This document shows, piece by piece, positions 1 through 8,996 of a DNA stretch of 64,000 nucleotides. This DNA is from Rhodospirillaceae bacterium (GTDB lineage: Bacteria > Pseudomonadota > Alphaproteobacteria > GCA-2721365). The notes below the pieces were generated by a model. It was not told where the DNA came from. It made no database searches and was given only the letters and a program-made list of their open reading frames with translations. The position numbers and the translations under genes are program-made. The stretch is from the NCBI GenBank assembly GCA_002721365.1, contig PBKC01000043.1:1-64000 (forward strand), written 5' to 3'. Each line of letters starts with the position of its first letter. Position 1 is the stretch's first letter.

Positions 1-1835
1 AAGCCGCAGGAAAGCCAGTCGTCGCAGGCGTTCACGGCACCGCGCTCGGCGGCGGGCTGGAGGTGGCGATGGGCTGCCACTACCGGGTCGGCGTCGCCTC
101 CGCCCGCTTCGGACTGCCGGAGGTCAAGCTCGGCCTCCTTCCCGGTGCCGGCGGCACCCAGCGCCTGCCGCGCCTGATCGGCGCCGAGGCGGCGCTGCCG
201 CTGATCGTCAGCGGCGATTTCGTATCGGCGAAGAAGGCAGCGGCCCTCGGCATCATCGACGAAGTGGTCGAAGGCGACATCGTCGAAGCGGCCTCTGCCT
301 TCGCCGAAGGATTGGTGACGGCGGGCAAGCCGCTGCGGCGCATCCGCGACGAAAGTGCCGCGGCGCCTGCCTCGCCCGGCTTCTACGACGAATTCGCCAA
401 GTCGATTGCCCGGCAGACCCGCGGCCAGCTCGCCCCTAGCCTGATCGTCGAATGCGTCAAGGCGGCGGTCGAGCTGCCGTTCGACGAGGGCCTCGCACGC
501 GAGCGCGAACTGTTCAAGCAGTGCCACGCCTCGACCCAGTCGAAGAGCATGATCCACCTGTTCTTCGCCGAGCGGACGGCCTCGAAAATTCCCGACCTGC
601 CGCCAGAGACCCGACCGGCGAAGCTCGACAAGGTCGGCGTGATCGGCGCCGGCACCATGGGCGGCGGCATCACCATGAACTTCCTCAATGCCGGCATCCC
701 GGTGACGCTTCTGGAGGTAAGCCAGGAGGCCCTCGACAAGGGCATTGCCACCATCCAGCGGAACTACGCGGCGACGGTGAAGAAGGGCCGCCTGACCGAA
801 GAGGCGATGGAGAAGCGCATGGCGCTGATCAGCCCGACCACCGACTACGCCGACCTCGCCGACGCGAACATGGTGATCGAGGCCGTTTTCGAGGACATGG
901 AGGTCAAGAAGCCGGTCTTCCGCAAGCTCGACGAGATCGTGAACAAGGACGCCGTGCTGGCGTCCAACACCTCGACCCTCGACATCGACGCGATCGCCGC
1001 CCAGACCAGCCGGCCGGAGAAGGTGATCGGCACCCATTTCTTCAGCCCGGCCAACGTCATGCGCCTGCTGGAGAACGTCCGCGGCGCCAAGAGCTCGCCC
1101 GAGACCATCGCCACCGCCATGGCCATGGGCAAGGCGGTCGGCAAGGTTGCGGTGCTGGTCGGCAATTGCGACGGCTTCGTCGGCAACCGGATGCTGTTCA
1201 AGTATCTCCGCCAGGCGATGGCGATGGTCGAGGAGGGCGCAGAGCCCCAGCACATCGACAAGGTGCTCTACGATTACGGCCTCGCCATGGGCCCGTTCGC
1301 GATGAGCGACCTGGCCGGCCTCGACGTCGGCTGGTTCATCCGCAAGCGCCACATGGCCGAGCAGGGCAGCAACGTCTCCGCAGCGCCCATTGAGGACAAG
1401 CTGTGCGAGATGGGCCGCTTCGGCCAGAAGACCGGCGCCGGCTGGTACCGCTACGAGCCCGGCAACCGCACCCCGCTTCCCGACCCCGTCGTCGAGCAGG
1501 CGATGGCCGACTACCGCGCCTCGGCCGGCATCACGCCCAAGACGTTCACGGACCAGGAAATCCTCGAACGGTGCATCTATGCGCTGGTGAACGAGGGCGC
1601 CAAGATCCTTGAGGAAGGCATCGCCATCCGGGCGAGCGACATCGACGTGGTCTACGCCAACGGCTACGGCTTCCCGCGCTGGCGCGGCGGGCCCATGTTC
1701 TATGCCGACACCGTCGGTCTCGGCGCCGTCTATGAGGCGGTGAAGGGCTATGCCGAGCAGTATGGCGGCGACTGGAAGCCGTCGGCCTTGCTGGAACGCC
1801 TCGCCGCTCAGGGCGGCCGCTTCAACGACCGATAA
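1..1835 (+). CDS. FadB-like bifunctional enoyl-CoA hydratase / 3-hydroxyacyl-CoA dehydrogenase (5' end outside window)
   Basis: The reading frame is open from base 3, so the N-terminus lies upstream; about 610 residues are visible. The start of the visible part is the crotonase domain. It carries GGGLEVAMG and LPEVKLGLLPG, whose glutamates correspond to the two catalytic acids of FadB-type hydratases. A Rossmann NAD site (GVIGAGTMGGG) follows, then the dehydrogenase signature GTHFFSPANVM with the catalytic His. The C-terminal dehydrogenase helical domain includes YGFPRWRGGP. Known family role: hydration of enoyl-CoA and NAD-dependent oxidation of 3-hydroxyacyl-CoA in beta-oxidation. The thiolase starts 27 bases after the stop, so the pair is almost certainly one operon. 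It could be called FadB or FadJ; I leave the symbol open. Confidence 0.93.
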   Translation, partial: AAGKPVVAGVHGTALGGGLEVAMGCHYRVGVASARFGLPEVKLGLLPGAGGTQRLPRLIGAEAALPLIVSGDFVSAKKAAALGIIDEVVEGDIVEAASAFAEGLVTAGKPLRRIRDESAAAPASPGFYDEFAKSIARQTRGQLAPSLIVECVKAAVELPFDEGLARERELFKQCHASTQSKSMIHLFFAERTASKIPDLPPETRPAKLDKVGVIGAGTMGGGITMNFLNAGIPVTLLEVSQEALDKGIATIQRNYAATVKKGRLTEEAMEKRMALISPTTDYADLADANMVIEAVFEDMEVKKPVFRKLDEIVNKDAVLASNTSTLDIDAIAAQTSRPEKVIGTHFFSPANVMRLLENVRGAKSSPETIATAMAMGKAVGKVAVLVGNCDGFVGNRMLFKYLRQAMAMVEEGAEPQHIDKVLYDYGLAMGPFAMSDLAGLDVGWFIRKRHMAEQGSNVSAAPIEDKLCEMGRFGQKTGAGWYRYEPGNRTPLPDPVVEQAMADYRASAGITPKTFTDQEILERCIYALVNEGAKILEEGIAIRASDIDVVYANGYGFPRWRGGPMFYADTVGLGAVYEAVKGYAEQYGGDWKPSALLERLAAQGGRFNDR

Positions 1836-1862
1836 GATAACCCCGCGTCAGGGAGACCCATC

Positions 1863-3059
1863 ATGCCTGAAGCCGTCATCGTCTCGACCGCGCGCACCCC
1901 GATCGGCAAGGCCTATCGCGGCGCTTTCAACAACACCCACGGCGCCACCATGGGCGGCCATGTCATCAAGAACGCGGTGGAGCGCGCCGGCGTCGATCCG
2001 GAGGAAATCGAGGACGTCCTGATGGGCTGCGCGCTGCCGGAAGGCGCGACGGGCCAGAACATCGCCCGTCAGTGCGCGATCCGCGCCGGGCTGCCGGTGA
2101 CGACCTCGGGTGCGACCGTCAACCGCTTCTGCTCCTCGGGTCTCCAGACCATCGCCATGGCGGCGCAGCGGGTGATGGTCGACCGGGTGCCGGTGATGGT
2201 GGCGGGCGGCCTGGAATCGATCAGCCTCGTCCAGAACGACCACATGAATCACTTCCGCGAGCAGGAAGAATGGATTCTGGAGCATAAGCCCGAGCTCTAC
2301 TGGTCGATGATTCAGACCGCTGAGCAGGTGGCGACTCGCTACGGCGTCAGCCGCGACTCCCAGGACGAATTCGCACTGCAGAGCCAGATGCGGACCGCCG
2401 CCGCCCAGCAGGCCGGCAAGTTCGATGACGAGATCGTCCCGCTCGCCACCACCAAGGTCGTGTTCGACAAGAAGACCAAGGAGAGCTGGGAGGAACAGGT
2501 CACGCTGGAGAAGGACGAAGGCAACCGTCCCGACACCAACCTGGAAGGGCTGAGCGGGCTTCAGCCGGTGATGGGGCCCGAAGCTTTCATCACCGCCGGC
2601 AATGCCAGCCAGCTTTCCGACGGGGCCTCGGCCTGCGTGGTGATGGATGCGAAGCTCGCCGAGAAGCGCGGGCTGGAGCCGCTGGGTATCTTCCGCGGCC
2701 TCGCCGTCGCCGGCTGCGAGCCGGACGAGATGGGCATCGGCCCGATCTATGCCGTGCCGCGTCTGCTGGAGCGCTACGGCCTCAAGATGGACGACATCGA
2801 TCTTTGGGAGCTCAATGAGGCCTTCGCGGTGCAGGTGCTCTACTGCCGCGACAAGCTCGGCATCCCGAACGAGAAGCTCAACGTCGACGGCGGTGCGATC
2901 TCGATCGGCCATCCCTACGGGATGAGCGGCGCCCGCATGGTCGGTCACGCCCTGATCGAAGGCCGTCGCCGCGGCGCCAAATACGTGGTGACCACCATGT
3001 GCATCGGCGGCGGCATGGGCGCGGCGGGCCTGTTCGAGGTCAACGGCAAGGCGTCCTAA
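1863..3059 (+). CDS. Acetyl-CoA C-acyltransferase (thiolase, FadA-like)
   Basis: A 398-residue thiolase of normal length. It has the nucleophilic cysteine at C90 (NRFCSSGLQ), the catalytic histidine at H350 ([11 protein letters not shown]) and the second catalytic cysteine at C380 (MCIGGGMGA). These are the thiolase signatures in the usual order. Family role: thiolytic cleavage of 3-ketoacyl-CoA to acetyl-CoA, the last step of the beta-oxidation spiral. The start follows a purine-rich GGGAGA about 8 bases upstream. It is cotranscribed with the FadB-like gene and so gives a two-gene fatty-acid oxidation module. Whether it is degradative or biosynthetic cannot be read from sequence, but the partner enzyme argues for degradation. 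Confidence 0.95.
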   Translation: MPEAVIVSTARTPIGKAYRGAFNNTHGATMGGHVIKNAVERAGVDPEEIEDVLMGCALPEGATGQNIARQCAIRAGLPVTTSGATVNRFCSSGLQTIAMAAQRVMVDRVPVMVAGGLESISLVQNDHMNHFREQEEWILEHKPELYWSMIQTAEQVATRYGVSRDSQDEFALQSQMRTAAAQQAGKFDDEIVPLATTKVVFDKKTKESWEEQVTLEKDEGNRPDTNLEGLSGLQPVMGPEAFITAGNASQLSDGASACVVMDAKLAEKRGLEPLGIFRGLAVAGCEPDEMGIGPIYAVPRLLERYGLKMDDIDLWELNEAFAVQVLYCRDKLGIPNEKLNVDGGAISIGHPYGMSGARMVGHALIEGRRRGAKYVVTTMCIGGGMGAAGLFEVNGKAS

Positions 3060-3092
3060 AGGGGCGGCGGCGCCCTGCCCTCACCACTTGTC

Positions 3093-3154
3093 ATTGCCGG
3101 GCTCGCCGGCAATCTCTTAGCAGCGGCGGAGATGCTCGGCTCAAGGCCGAGCAT
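3093..3154. repeat. REP/BIME-like double palindrome
   Basis: Two perfect hairpins lie in the gap between the thiolase and the ankyrin gene. ATTGCCGG (3093-3100) pairs with CCGGCAAT (3106-3113) around a 5-base loop. ATGCTCGGC (3132-3140) pairs with GCCGAGCAT (3146-3154), also around 5 bases. The outer flanks read TGTCAT inward on the left and ATGACA on the right, the mirrored arrangement typical of BIME elements. It may also stop transcription from the thiolase operon. Similar elements recur near 40441 and 55506. Confidence 0.7.
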
Positions 3155-3203
3155 GACAGTGGAAAGAGGTGGGGCCGCGGCTTCCCCGGAACGGTTGTCG
3201 GCA

Positions 3204-3875
3204 ATGCGTGTGGTGTCGTCGGTGCGGCTGCTCCTCAAGTCGATCGCGGTCCTCTTCCTCCTTCTCCTCTTCTCCGGTCCGCTCCGCGCGGACACGCCGG
3301 AATATCCGCTGCACGACGCCGCACGGTTCGGGCGGACGGCGGAGGTGAAGGCGATGCTCGCCGACGGCTGGGACGTCGAGGCGCGCGACCGCGGCAACTG
3401 GACGCCGCTGGTGTGGGCAGCGGCCTACCTGCATGACGACACCTTGCGGGTGCTGATCGACGCCGGTGCGGATCTCGAGGTCATTGGGCGCGCCGGCAAG
3501 AACAGCGGCACGGCACTGATGTGGGCGGCCAAGAAGGCCTATTCCCACGACACGGTGCTTCTGCTGCTGGATGCCGGCGCCGACCCGAATGGCACCGATC
3601 AATACGGCCGGACGGCGCTGATGATGGCGGCGCATAGCGGCGAGGTCGAGAACATGCGCCTGCTGATCGAGCGCGGTGCCGACGTCAACATGGTCAACAC
3701 CCTGCCGCAGCGTCACGGCCGGACGGCGCTGGAGATCGCCCGCAAGTGGCGTCAGACGACGGCGGAAAACCTGTTGCTCGATGCCGGAGCCCTGGAATGG
3801 CCGGTGCTCGTCACGCTGGGACTGGCCCCGGCCGCGAACGACAACGACGAGGCGCCGGCAGCGGCAGCCCGATAG
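3204..3875 (+). CDS. Exported ankyrin-repeat protein
   Basis: I take the ATG at 3204. From there the protein opens with MRVVSSVRLLL and a long hydrophobic run ending in LRADTPEYP, a clear Sec signal peptide. The longer frame would start inside the REP hairpin at 3132. The mature protein (about 190 residues of 223 in total) is built from ankyrin repeats. Visible repeat cores include PLHDAARFGRTAEVKAML, WTPLVWAAAY, GTALMWAAKKA and GRTALMMAAHSGE. Ankyrin repeats bind proteins, so a periplasmic scaffold role is likely, but no partner can be named. A second, shorter exported ankyrin protein lies at 58847-59305. Confidence 0.85.
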   Translation: MRVVSSVRLLLKSIAVLFLLLLFSGPLRADTPEYPLHDAARFGRTAEVKAMLADGWDVEARDRGNWTPLVWAAAYLHDDTLRVLIDAGADLEVIGRAGKNSGTALMWAAKKAYSHDTVLLLLDAGADPNGTDQYGRTALMMAAHSGEVENMRLLIERGADVNMVNTLPQRHGRTALEIARKWRQTTAENLLLDAGALEWPVLVTLGLAPAANDNDEAPAAAAR

Positions 3876-3879
3876 GCCT

Positions 3880-4743
3880 TCAGGCGGCTTCGCGCTCCGA
3901 GGGAGGCCGGGTGTCGCGACGGTTGATCGGATAGGGGCCGAGCCTGGCGATGAAAGGCAGGACCAGCAGCCGGTGCAGGGCGAGCGCCGAGCCGTCGCGG
4001 TATTCCTCCAGCCCGATCGTCATCCCCTCATGGCCTTCCATCGGCTGCGGGCGATAGGTGCCGAACAGCCGGTCCCACCACGGGAAATTGAAGCCGTAAT
4101 TGCTGTTGGTCTCGTTCGGGTAGATCGAGTGGTGGACCCGGTGCATGTCGGGCGTCACCACGATCAGGCGCAAAATCCGGTCGACCCCCAGTGGCAGGCG
4201 GAAATTGGCGTGGTTGAACATCGCCGTCGCGTTCAGCAGCACCTCGAACACCACAACGGCGGCGGCGGGCGGCCCCAGCGCGGCGACCGCGGCCATCTTG
4301 ATCACCATCGACAGCACGATCTCGATGGGATGGAAGCGCAGCCCGCTTGTCACGTCGAGGTCGAGATCGGTGTGGTGCATCATGTGCAGCCGCCACAGGG
4401 TCGGGATGGCGTGAAACAGCACGTGTTGCAGGTAGATCACCAAGTCGAGCAGCAGGATCGACGCCAGGAAGACCAGCCAGTAGGGCAGGTCGACATTATT
4501 GAACAGGCCCCAGCCCCGTTCTTCGGCGATCACCGCGACGCCCGTGGCCAGGAGCGCGAATACCAGACGCACCAGGACGGCACTGACGACCACGACGCCG
4601 AGATTGCTGATCCAGCGCCGGACGCGGCCCTGCGACCGCTGACGACGCGGCATCGCCGCTTCCAGCACCGCCATCACGACCAGCACGCCGCCGAACGCGA
4701 CAAGGCGGAGAGTGGTTTCGTTGGCTGCGATGAAGGCTTCCAC
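3880..4743 (-). CDS. Sterol desaturase / fatty acid hydroxylase family membrane protein
   Basis: A 287-residue multi-pass membrane protein with hydrophobic segments near residues 12-30, 48-75 and 88-108. The histidine clusters of the di-iron hydroxylase family are present in order: HVLFH, HMMHH, RFHPIE and HRVHH. The characteristic tail NYGFNFPWWDRLFGTY follows. The family inserts oxygen into, or desaturates, lipids (sterols, fatty acids, carotenoids, alkylglycerols). The substrate cannot be predicted. It is convergent with the ankyrin gene, with only 4 bases between the stops. The lipoprotein gene upstream on the same strand is 22 bases away, so the two may be cotranscribed. Confidence 0.88.
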   Translation of the reverse strand: MEAFIAANETTLRLVAFGGVLVVMAVLEAAMPRRQRSQGRVRRWISNLGVVVVSAVLVRLVFALLATGVAVIAEERGWGLFNNVDLPYWLVFLASILLLDLVIYLQHVLFHAIPTLWRLHMMHHTDLDLDVTSGLRFHPIEIVLSMVIKMAAVAALGPPAAAVVVFEVLLNATAMFNHANFRLPLGVDRILRLIVVTPDMHRVHHSIYPNETNSNYGFNFPWWDRLFGTYRPQPMEGHEGMTIGLEEYRDGSALALHRLLVLPFIARLGPYPINRRDTRPPSEREAA

Positions 4744-4765
4744 GCCGGTTCCGGCCAGTTGCGGC

Positions 4766-5548
4766 TCAGACGCTGACGCCGGGTGCCGCAGGCTCGACGG
4801 TCGGCTGCGCGGGAGGTGCGGCTTCTTCCATGGGCGCCGCCGGGGGCGTGCCCGCCGGGCAGGGCAGTTTGGCCAGGGTTTCGGCGCAGAGCAGCACCGG
4901 CCACGTCGCGCCGATGCCGTTCGATCTCAGTTCTTCGGTCAGGGCTTCCCGCCGGGCGACGCTGATCGGTCCGGCGAGGACGCGGTACGCTCTCTCGCCA
5001 AGGACATCGACACTCTGCACCGTCGTTTCGACCCCATCGAGCGCCGCGACCACTGCATCGGCCGCTGCCCGCGTGCGATAGCTGCCGACGACCAGGAACT
5101 GCGCCGCGCCCGGTTGGGATTCGGTCGTTCCGGGCATCGATTCGGGTCCGTTCGCCGTCATCCGCGGCGTCGGAAAGTCGGGCTTCTGCTGGGGCGGTGT
5201 CGGCCAGTCGGTGCCCGCCATCGCGGCCACCGGATCGTCGGCGCGCGCGTAGACTGCGGCGACCGCAGTTTCTCCCGTGCGGGGGGCTGGCGGCTCTTCC
5301 GTCTCCTGGGGATGGGCGCGGCAGATGTATTCGCCGGTGAAGACGCGAGCGAAGGTGCAGTCCGCGCCCATGTACTCCGACAGCATCATGTCGCCGGCGC
5401 TGCGGCCGTCGATCAGATAGCCGGTCCCGTCCGCGAGCGTCGAGATGATCGACCCGGCAATCGGCATGCCGCCACAGCCGCTCAAACCGGCGGCAAGGGT
5501 CATACCGGAAAAGGCCATCAGGGCGTTGCGTCCGAACATGGACGCCAT
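4766..5548 (-). CDS. SPOR-domain-like lipoprotein
   Basis: A 260-residue protein with a short hydrophobic N-terminus ending in the lipobox LSGC, so it is probably a lipid-anchored envelope protein. The middle is proline- and threonine-rich and disordered-looking. Around residues 148-215 lies a SPOR-like segment: FLVVGSYRTRAAADAVVAAL, then YRVLAGPIS and an alpha-beta ending. SPOR domains bind denuded peptidoglycan at division sites or damaged wall. The C-terminal 40 residues are Pro/Ala-rich. The first ATG is used. The match to SPOR is by pattern only and an HMM search would settle it. Confidence 0.7.
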   Translation of the reverse strand: MASMFGRNALMAFSGMTLAAGLSGCGGMPIAGSIISTLADGTGYLIDGRSAGDMMLSEYMGADCTFARVFTGEYICRAHPQETEEPPAPRTGETAVAAVYARADDPVAAMAGTDWPTPPQQKPDFPTPRMTANGPESMPGTTESQPGAAQFLVVGSYRTRAAADAVVAALDGVETTVQSVDVLGERAYRVLAGPISVARREALTEELRSNGIGATWPVLLCAETLAKLPCPAGTPPAAPMEEAAPPAQPTVEPAAPGVSV

Positions 5549-5641
5549 TCTATTCCAGTGCGGGACGCTCTATCGAGTCCCGCCTGGACAACTGTTCGCG
5601 ATCAACCGTGCGCTCCAGCGACCGGCGATGCCGATATGGCC

Positions 5642-6046
5642 CTAGAGGGTGACGTGACGCGCCCGAGCGCCGCGCTCGATGGCCGCCGCGGCGAGCCGGT
5701 CGATGTCCAACCGGTAGCGCAACAGTTCGAGCAGCCGGATTTCCTCCTGACGGACCTTGCCGTCGGCCGCTGCGACATCACAGGCGATGGCATAGGCCGT
5801 CTCCGCCAGGCTGCCCGGCAGTCCGGATGCAATGAGATCGAGAACGTGGTCGAAGCCCTCTTCCTCGTTCAGGCGTCTCGCGCATTCCTCGGCCGCGCTC
5901 GTCAGCTCGTTGCGGTCGTAATCGCGGAAGATGGGCATGTAGCGCACGATCTCCCCGATCGTTTCCAGCTCGTAATCCGTCATGTCGCCATCGGCGGCCG
6001 ACAGCAGGACCATGGTGTAGATCAGGGCGGTGTGGTGATTGATCAT
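5642..6046 (-). CDS. TerB-like (tellurite-resistance TerB family) protein
   Basis: I start at the ATG at 6046 (MINHHTALIYTM), which has GAGAGG about 5 bases upstream. The longer frame adds an unconserved 19 residues. The product is about 134 residues, helical and acidic. It contains two TerB-type repeats, SAADGDMTDYEL near the N-terminus and AAADGKVRQEEIRLL near the C-terminus. Those ADG acidic loops resemble the metal-binding positions of the family. TerB-like proteins are cytoplasmic and of poorly known function; the name does not imply tellurite resistance here, since no other ter gene is near. Confidence 0.75.
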   Translation of the reverse strand: MINHHTALIYTMVLLSAADGDMTDYELETIGEIVRYMPIFRDYDRNELTSAAEECARRLNEEEGFDHVLDLIASGLPGSLAETAYAIACDVAAADGKVRQEEIRLLELLRYRLDIDRLAAAAIERGARARHVTL

Positions 6047-6103
6047 CGAACCTCTCAAAGTCGTGCGCGTGGACGACTGCATGCCCGCGCGGCGCGCCCG
6101 CAT

Positions 6104-8884
6104 TTAGGTCGATAGCGGCGCCATCGTCAACTCGGGGCGATGCCCCTCCGATAGAAACCCCTTGGTCTCCGCAATGGCTTCAGCGAGCCCGACCCGTCGG
6201 ACCGAAACGCCCTCGGGGAAGGCGGTGAGCAGGCGGGAGGGCGTCATGGCGTCCAGAAGAACGAACACGCCGGCATCGCTTGATCGCCTGACCAGTCGGC
6301 CGAAGGCTTGGCGGAGACGGAAGCGGGCGATTCGGTCGTCATAGCCGCGGCCGCCGAACAGGTTGCGCCGCGCCTTGTGGAGGATATCGGGGCGCGGCCA
6401 CGGAACCCGGTCGAAAACGATCAGGCGCAGGCCGTCGCCGGGCACGTCGACGCCGTCCCTCATCGCGTCCGTGCCGAGCAGGCAGGAATCGCGCTCGGCG
6501 CGAAAGATCTCGATCAGGGTCGAGGGGTCGAGGGGATCGACGTGCTGGGCGAGCAGGGCGATTCCCTCCTCGTCCAGAGACTGCGCGATTCGCTGATGGA
6601 CCGCGCGAAGGCGGGAGATGGCGGTGAACAGGCCGAGCCCGCCGCCGCCTGCCGCCGAGAACAGGGCCCGATAGGCGGCGGCGACCTCGTCGGGCTGGTC
6701 GCGACGGACGTCGGTGACGACGAAGGCCCGCGTTTGTGCGGCGTAGTCAAAGGGCGACGACAGACTGGCGCGAACGGCGGGAACGGGCAGGTGCACGGCG
6801 CCGGTCCGTGCTTCGGCAGCGGTCCAGTCGGCTTCCGCGTTGCCCGTGGTGTCGCGGAGCGTCGCCGAGGTGATGACCGCGCCATAGGCGCGCGCCAGGA
6901 CGATTCGGGCGAAAGGAAGGGTCGGGTCGACCCAGTGACGGTGCATGCCGACGTCGATTTCGCGCCCGTCATAGCGTTCGATCGACATCCAATCGACCGT
7001 TCCTTCCGTCTCGGCGCCGTCCAGGCCCTTCAGCATGTCCCGCCAAGCGTCGATCATGTGGACGCGGCGTCGGCGGAGGCCGCGGCAGGCGGCTTCGATC
7101 CGGAGGCGGGTCGCTGTCTCAAGCGTATCGGCCTCATCGTCGAGCCGGCCGAGCAAGGCGGTTTCCAGTGTCCGCATCGGCTCGGCGAGATTGGCAAGGC
7201 CCGACTCGAGCGCTGAAGCGGCCTCGAGCAATCCGTCTACCGGCGGTCGCGCCTCGGTCTCGGTGCCATAGGCGCCGGCGGATTGACCGGCCCGCGCGGT
7301 CACCTGCTGATGGACCAGGGCAAGGAAGTGCTCGCCGCCGCCGCGGGGCTGCCGCTCGCGAATGCGTTGTGCCCAGCCGCTTCCCGGCAACACGCCTGCG
7401 GCCGCATGGATCGCCTCCAGCGCCTCCTGCATGGCGGGTTCGGTGACGAGATCCTCGATACGGCGTCGCAGACCTCGGGCGCGACTGCGGCCACCGTCCT
7501 CTACTCCGCGCAGCCACCGCCGCAGCTCTGCGCCCTCGAAGCCCGACAGATGCGCCGAGAAGGCTCCGTCTGCGGCGTCGAACAGATGATGACCTTCGTC
7601 GAAGACATAGCGGGTCGGGAGGTAGCGGCCGTCTTCTTCGCCGAGGGCGGCCTGGATCATCACCAGCGCGTGGTTGGCGATCACCATTTCCGCCTGACGG
7701 GCGCGCCGGACCGCGCGCTCGATGAAGCATTTCCGGTAGTGCGGGCAGGCCGAATAGACGCATTCGCCGCGCCGGTCGGTGAGGTCGAGCGTCCGCCGCC
7801 GGCCCAGCAAATCGCCGAGCCAAGCCGGAAAGTCGCCGCCCACCATGTCGCCATCGCGCGTCGCCCCGGCCCAGCGCGCCATCAGCCCGAGCGCGATGCC
7901 GTCGGGGCCGGCGACTCCCGTCTCTGCCGCCCGCGCCGCTTCCTCCATGTTGAGGAGGCAGAAATAGTTCTCCCGCCCTTTGCGCACGACCACCTTGCGC
8001 GCCTTGCGTCGCGGGTCGGGGTGCAGGCGATCGAGTTCCCGGTCGATCTGGCGTTGCAGGTTCTTGGTGTAGGTGCTCAGCCAGACGGTACCCTCGTTCT
8101 TCTCCGCCCATACGCTCGCCGGGGCGATGTAGCCGAGCGTCTTGCCGACGCCGGTTCCCGCTTCGCTGAGGACGACGCAGGGCTCGCCCTCCCGGTCGAT
8201 CGGTGCGAAGGCGAAGGTGCAGGCGGAGGCGTAGTCGGCCTGTTCGGGTCTCGGCTCCGCATCGGCGCCCAGCAGATCGGCGAGCCGGCGACGCGCCTCG
8301 GCTGTCGTGACCGGCTGATGTCCCGGCGGCGTCGGTGGCGGCGCTTCGTTCCAATCGGTTAGCCGTCGCCAGACGTCGAGACCGCCTGGGGCCGGATCCT
8401 CTCCCAGCGCCAGAAGGACCCACTGCGCCCAGGGCCACCCGTGGCGTGCCATCGAGGCGGCTGTCCCGGCCGCCTGCAGGCGCGCATCGGGGGCGCAGCC
8501 CGCGAGTTCGTCGAGAAGGCGTGCCGCAGCGGCGAGCAGCGACGACGCCTGATCGACGGGGTCGTCGGGGATTTCCAGCTCGAGCGCGGTCGCCAGCCCC
8601 CGCGGCGTGGGCACGCAGAACCGTGCCGGCCTTACGAAGGCGTAAAGCTCCAGCAGGTCGTAGGCACGAAGCGTTCCGGCTCCGATCCGGCGGCCGACCG
8701 ACGGCGCGTGGCACAGCATCGGCGGCGGCATTTCGGCCAGACGGCTTTTCGCTTGGCCCGGTGAGAGCGTGTGGATCTCGCCGTCCGGCGTCAGCAGCGT
8801 TACGGCGCCGGCACCGGCTACGACCACCGGCACCGCAGGCAGGGTCAGGCCGGCACCATGTCCGGGTCGGTCGGGGACTGTCAT
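6104..8884 (-). CDS. DinG/XPD-type ATP-dependent DNA helicase
   Basis: A 926-residue superfamily 2 helicase counted from the ATG at 8884 (MTVPDRPGHG). The frame stays open upstream but reads low-complexity sequence through a terminator, so the longer start is rejected. Walker A is EAGTGVGKT at 241-249, the Walker B-type box is DEGH at 429-432, and motif VI is RLRQAFGRLVRR near the end. Four cysteines (C309, C375, C380, C386) sit between Walker A and the DEGH box. This is the iron-sulfur cluster arrangement of the XPD/DinG group. The first 200 residues look like a degenerate extra domain. Likely role: 5'-3' unwinding of damaged or R-loop DNA. Confidence 0.9.
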   Translation of the reverse strand: MTVPDRPGHGAGLTLPAVPVVVAGAGAVTLLTPDGEIHTLSPGQAKSRLAEMPPPMLCHAPSVGRRIGAGTLRAYDLLELYAFVRPARFCVPTPRGLATALELEIPDDPVDQASSLLAAAARLLDELAGCAPDARLQAAGTAASMARHGWPWAQWVLLALGEDPAPGGLDVWRRLTDWNEAPPPTPPGHQPVTTAEARRRLADLLGADAEPRPEQADYASACTFAFAPIDREGEPCVVLSEAGTGVGKTLGYIAPASVWAEKNEGTVWLSTYTKNLQRQIDRELDRLHPDPRRKARKVVVRKGRENYFCLLNMEEAARAAETGVAGPDGIALGLMARWAGATRDGDMVGGDFPAWLGDLLGRRRTLDLTDRRGECVYSACPHYRKCFIERAVRRARQAEMVIANHALVMIQAALGEEDGRYLPTRYVFDEGHHLFDAADGAFSAHLSGFEGAELRRWLRGVEDGGRSRARGLRRRIEDLVTEPAMQEALEAIHAAAGVLPGSGWAQRIRERQPRGGGEHFLALVHQQVTARAGQSAGAYGTETEARPPVDGLLEAASALESGLANLAEPMRTLETALLGRLDDEADTLETATRLRIEAACRGLRRRRVHMIDAWRDMLKGLDGAETEGTVDWMSIERYDGREIDVGMHRHWVDPTLPFARIVLARAYGAVITSATLRDTTGNAEADWTAAEARTGAVHLPVPAVRASLSSPFDYAAQTRAFVVTDVRRDQPDEVAAAYRALFSAAGGGGLGLFTAISRLRAVHQRIAQSLDEEGIALLAQHVDPLDPSTLIEIFRAERDSCLLGTDAMRDGVDVPGDGLRLIVFDRVPWPRPDILHKARRNLFGGRGYDDRIARFRLRQAFGRLVRRSSDAGVFVLLDAMTPSRLLTAFPEGVSVRRVGLAEAIAETKGFLSEGHRPELTMAPLST

Positions 8885-8940
8885 GGACGACAGTATAGGT
8901 CTCGCAGTCTCTGGAGGCGACGGAAGGGGCGAAAAGGAAA

Positions 8941-8971
8941 GGGCCCGCGTCGCTCGTGGCGACGCGGGCCC
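8941..8971 (-). terminator. Rho-independent terminator of the SMP-30 gene
   Basis: Perfect 13-bp arms, 8941-8953 and 8959-8971, enclose a 5-base loop. On the minus strand the stem is followed by TTTCCTTTTCG. It lies 25 bases past the stop of the SMP-30-like gene, which is transcribed toward it. Confidence 0.85.
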
Positions 8972-8996
8972 CTCGAACCCCTTCGATAGGAAGGGA

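Noticed and set aside
1848..2948. Long open frame on the minus strand opposite the thiolase
   Set aside because: Histidine/arginine-rich translation with no domain; the plus-strand frame is a complete thiolase with catalytic residues.
5642..6046. Tellurite resistance from the TerB-like protein
   Set aside because: TerB-like folds are widespread and no terC, terD or terE is nearby.
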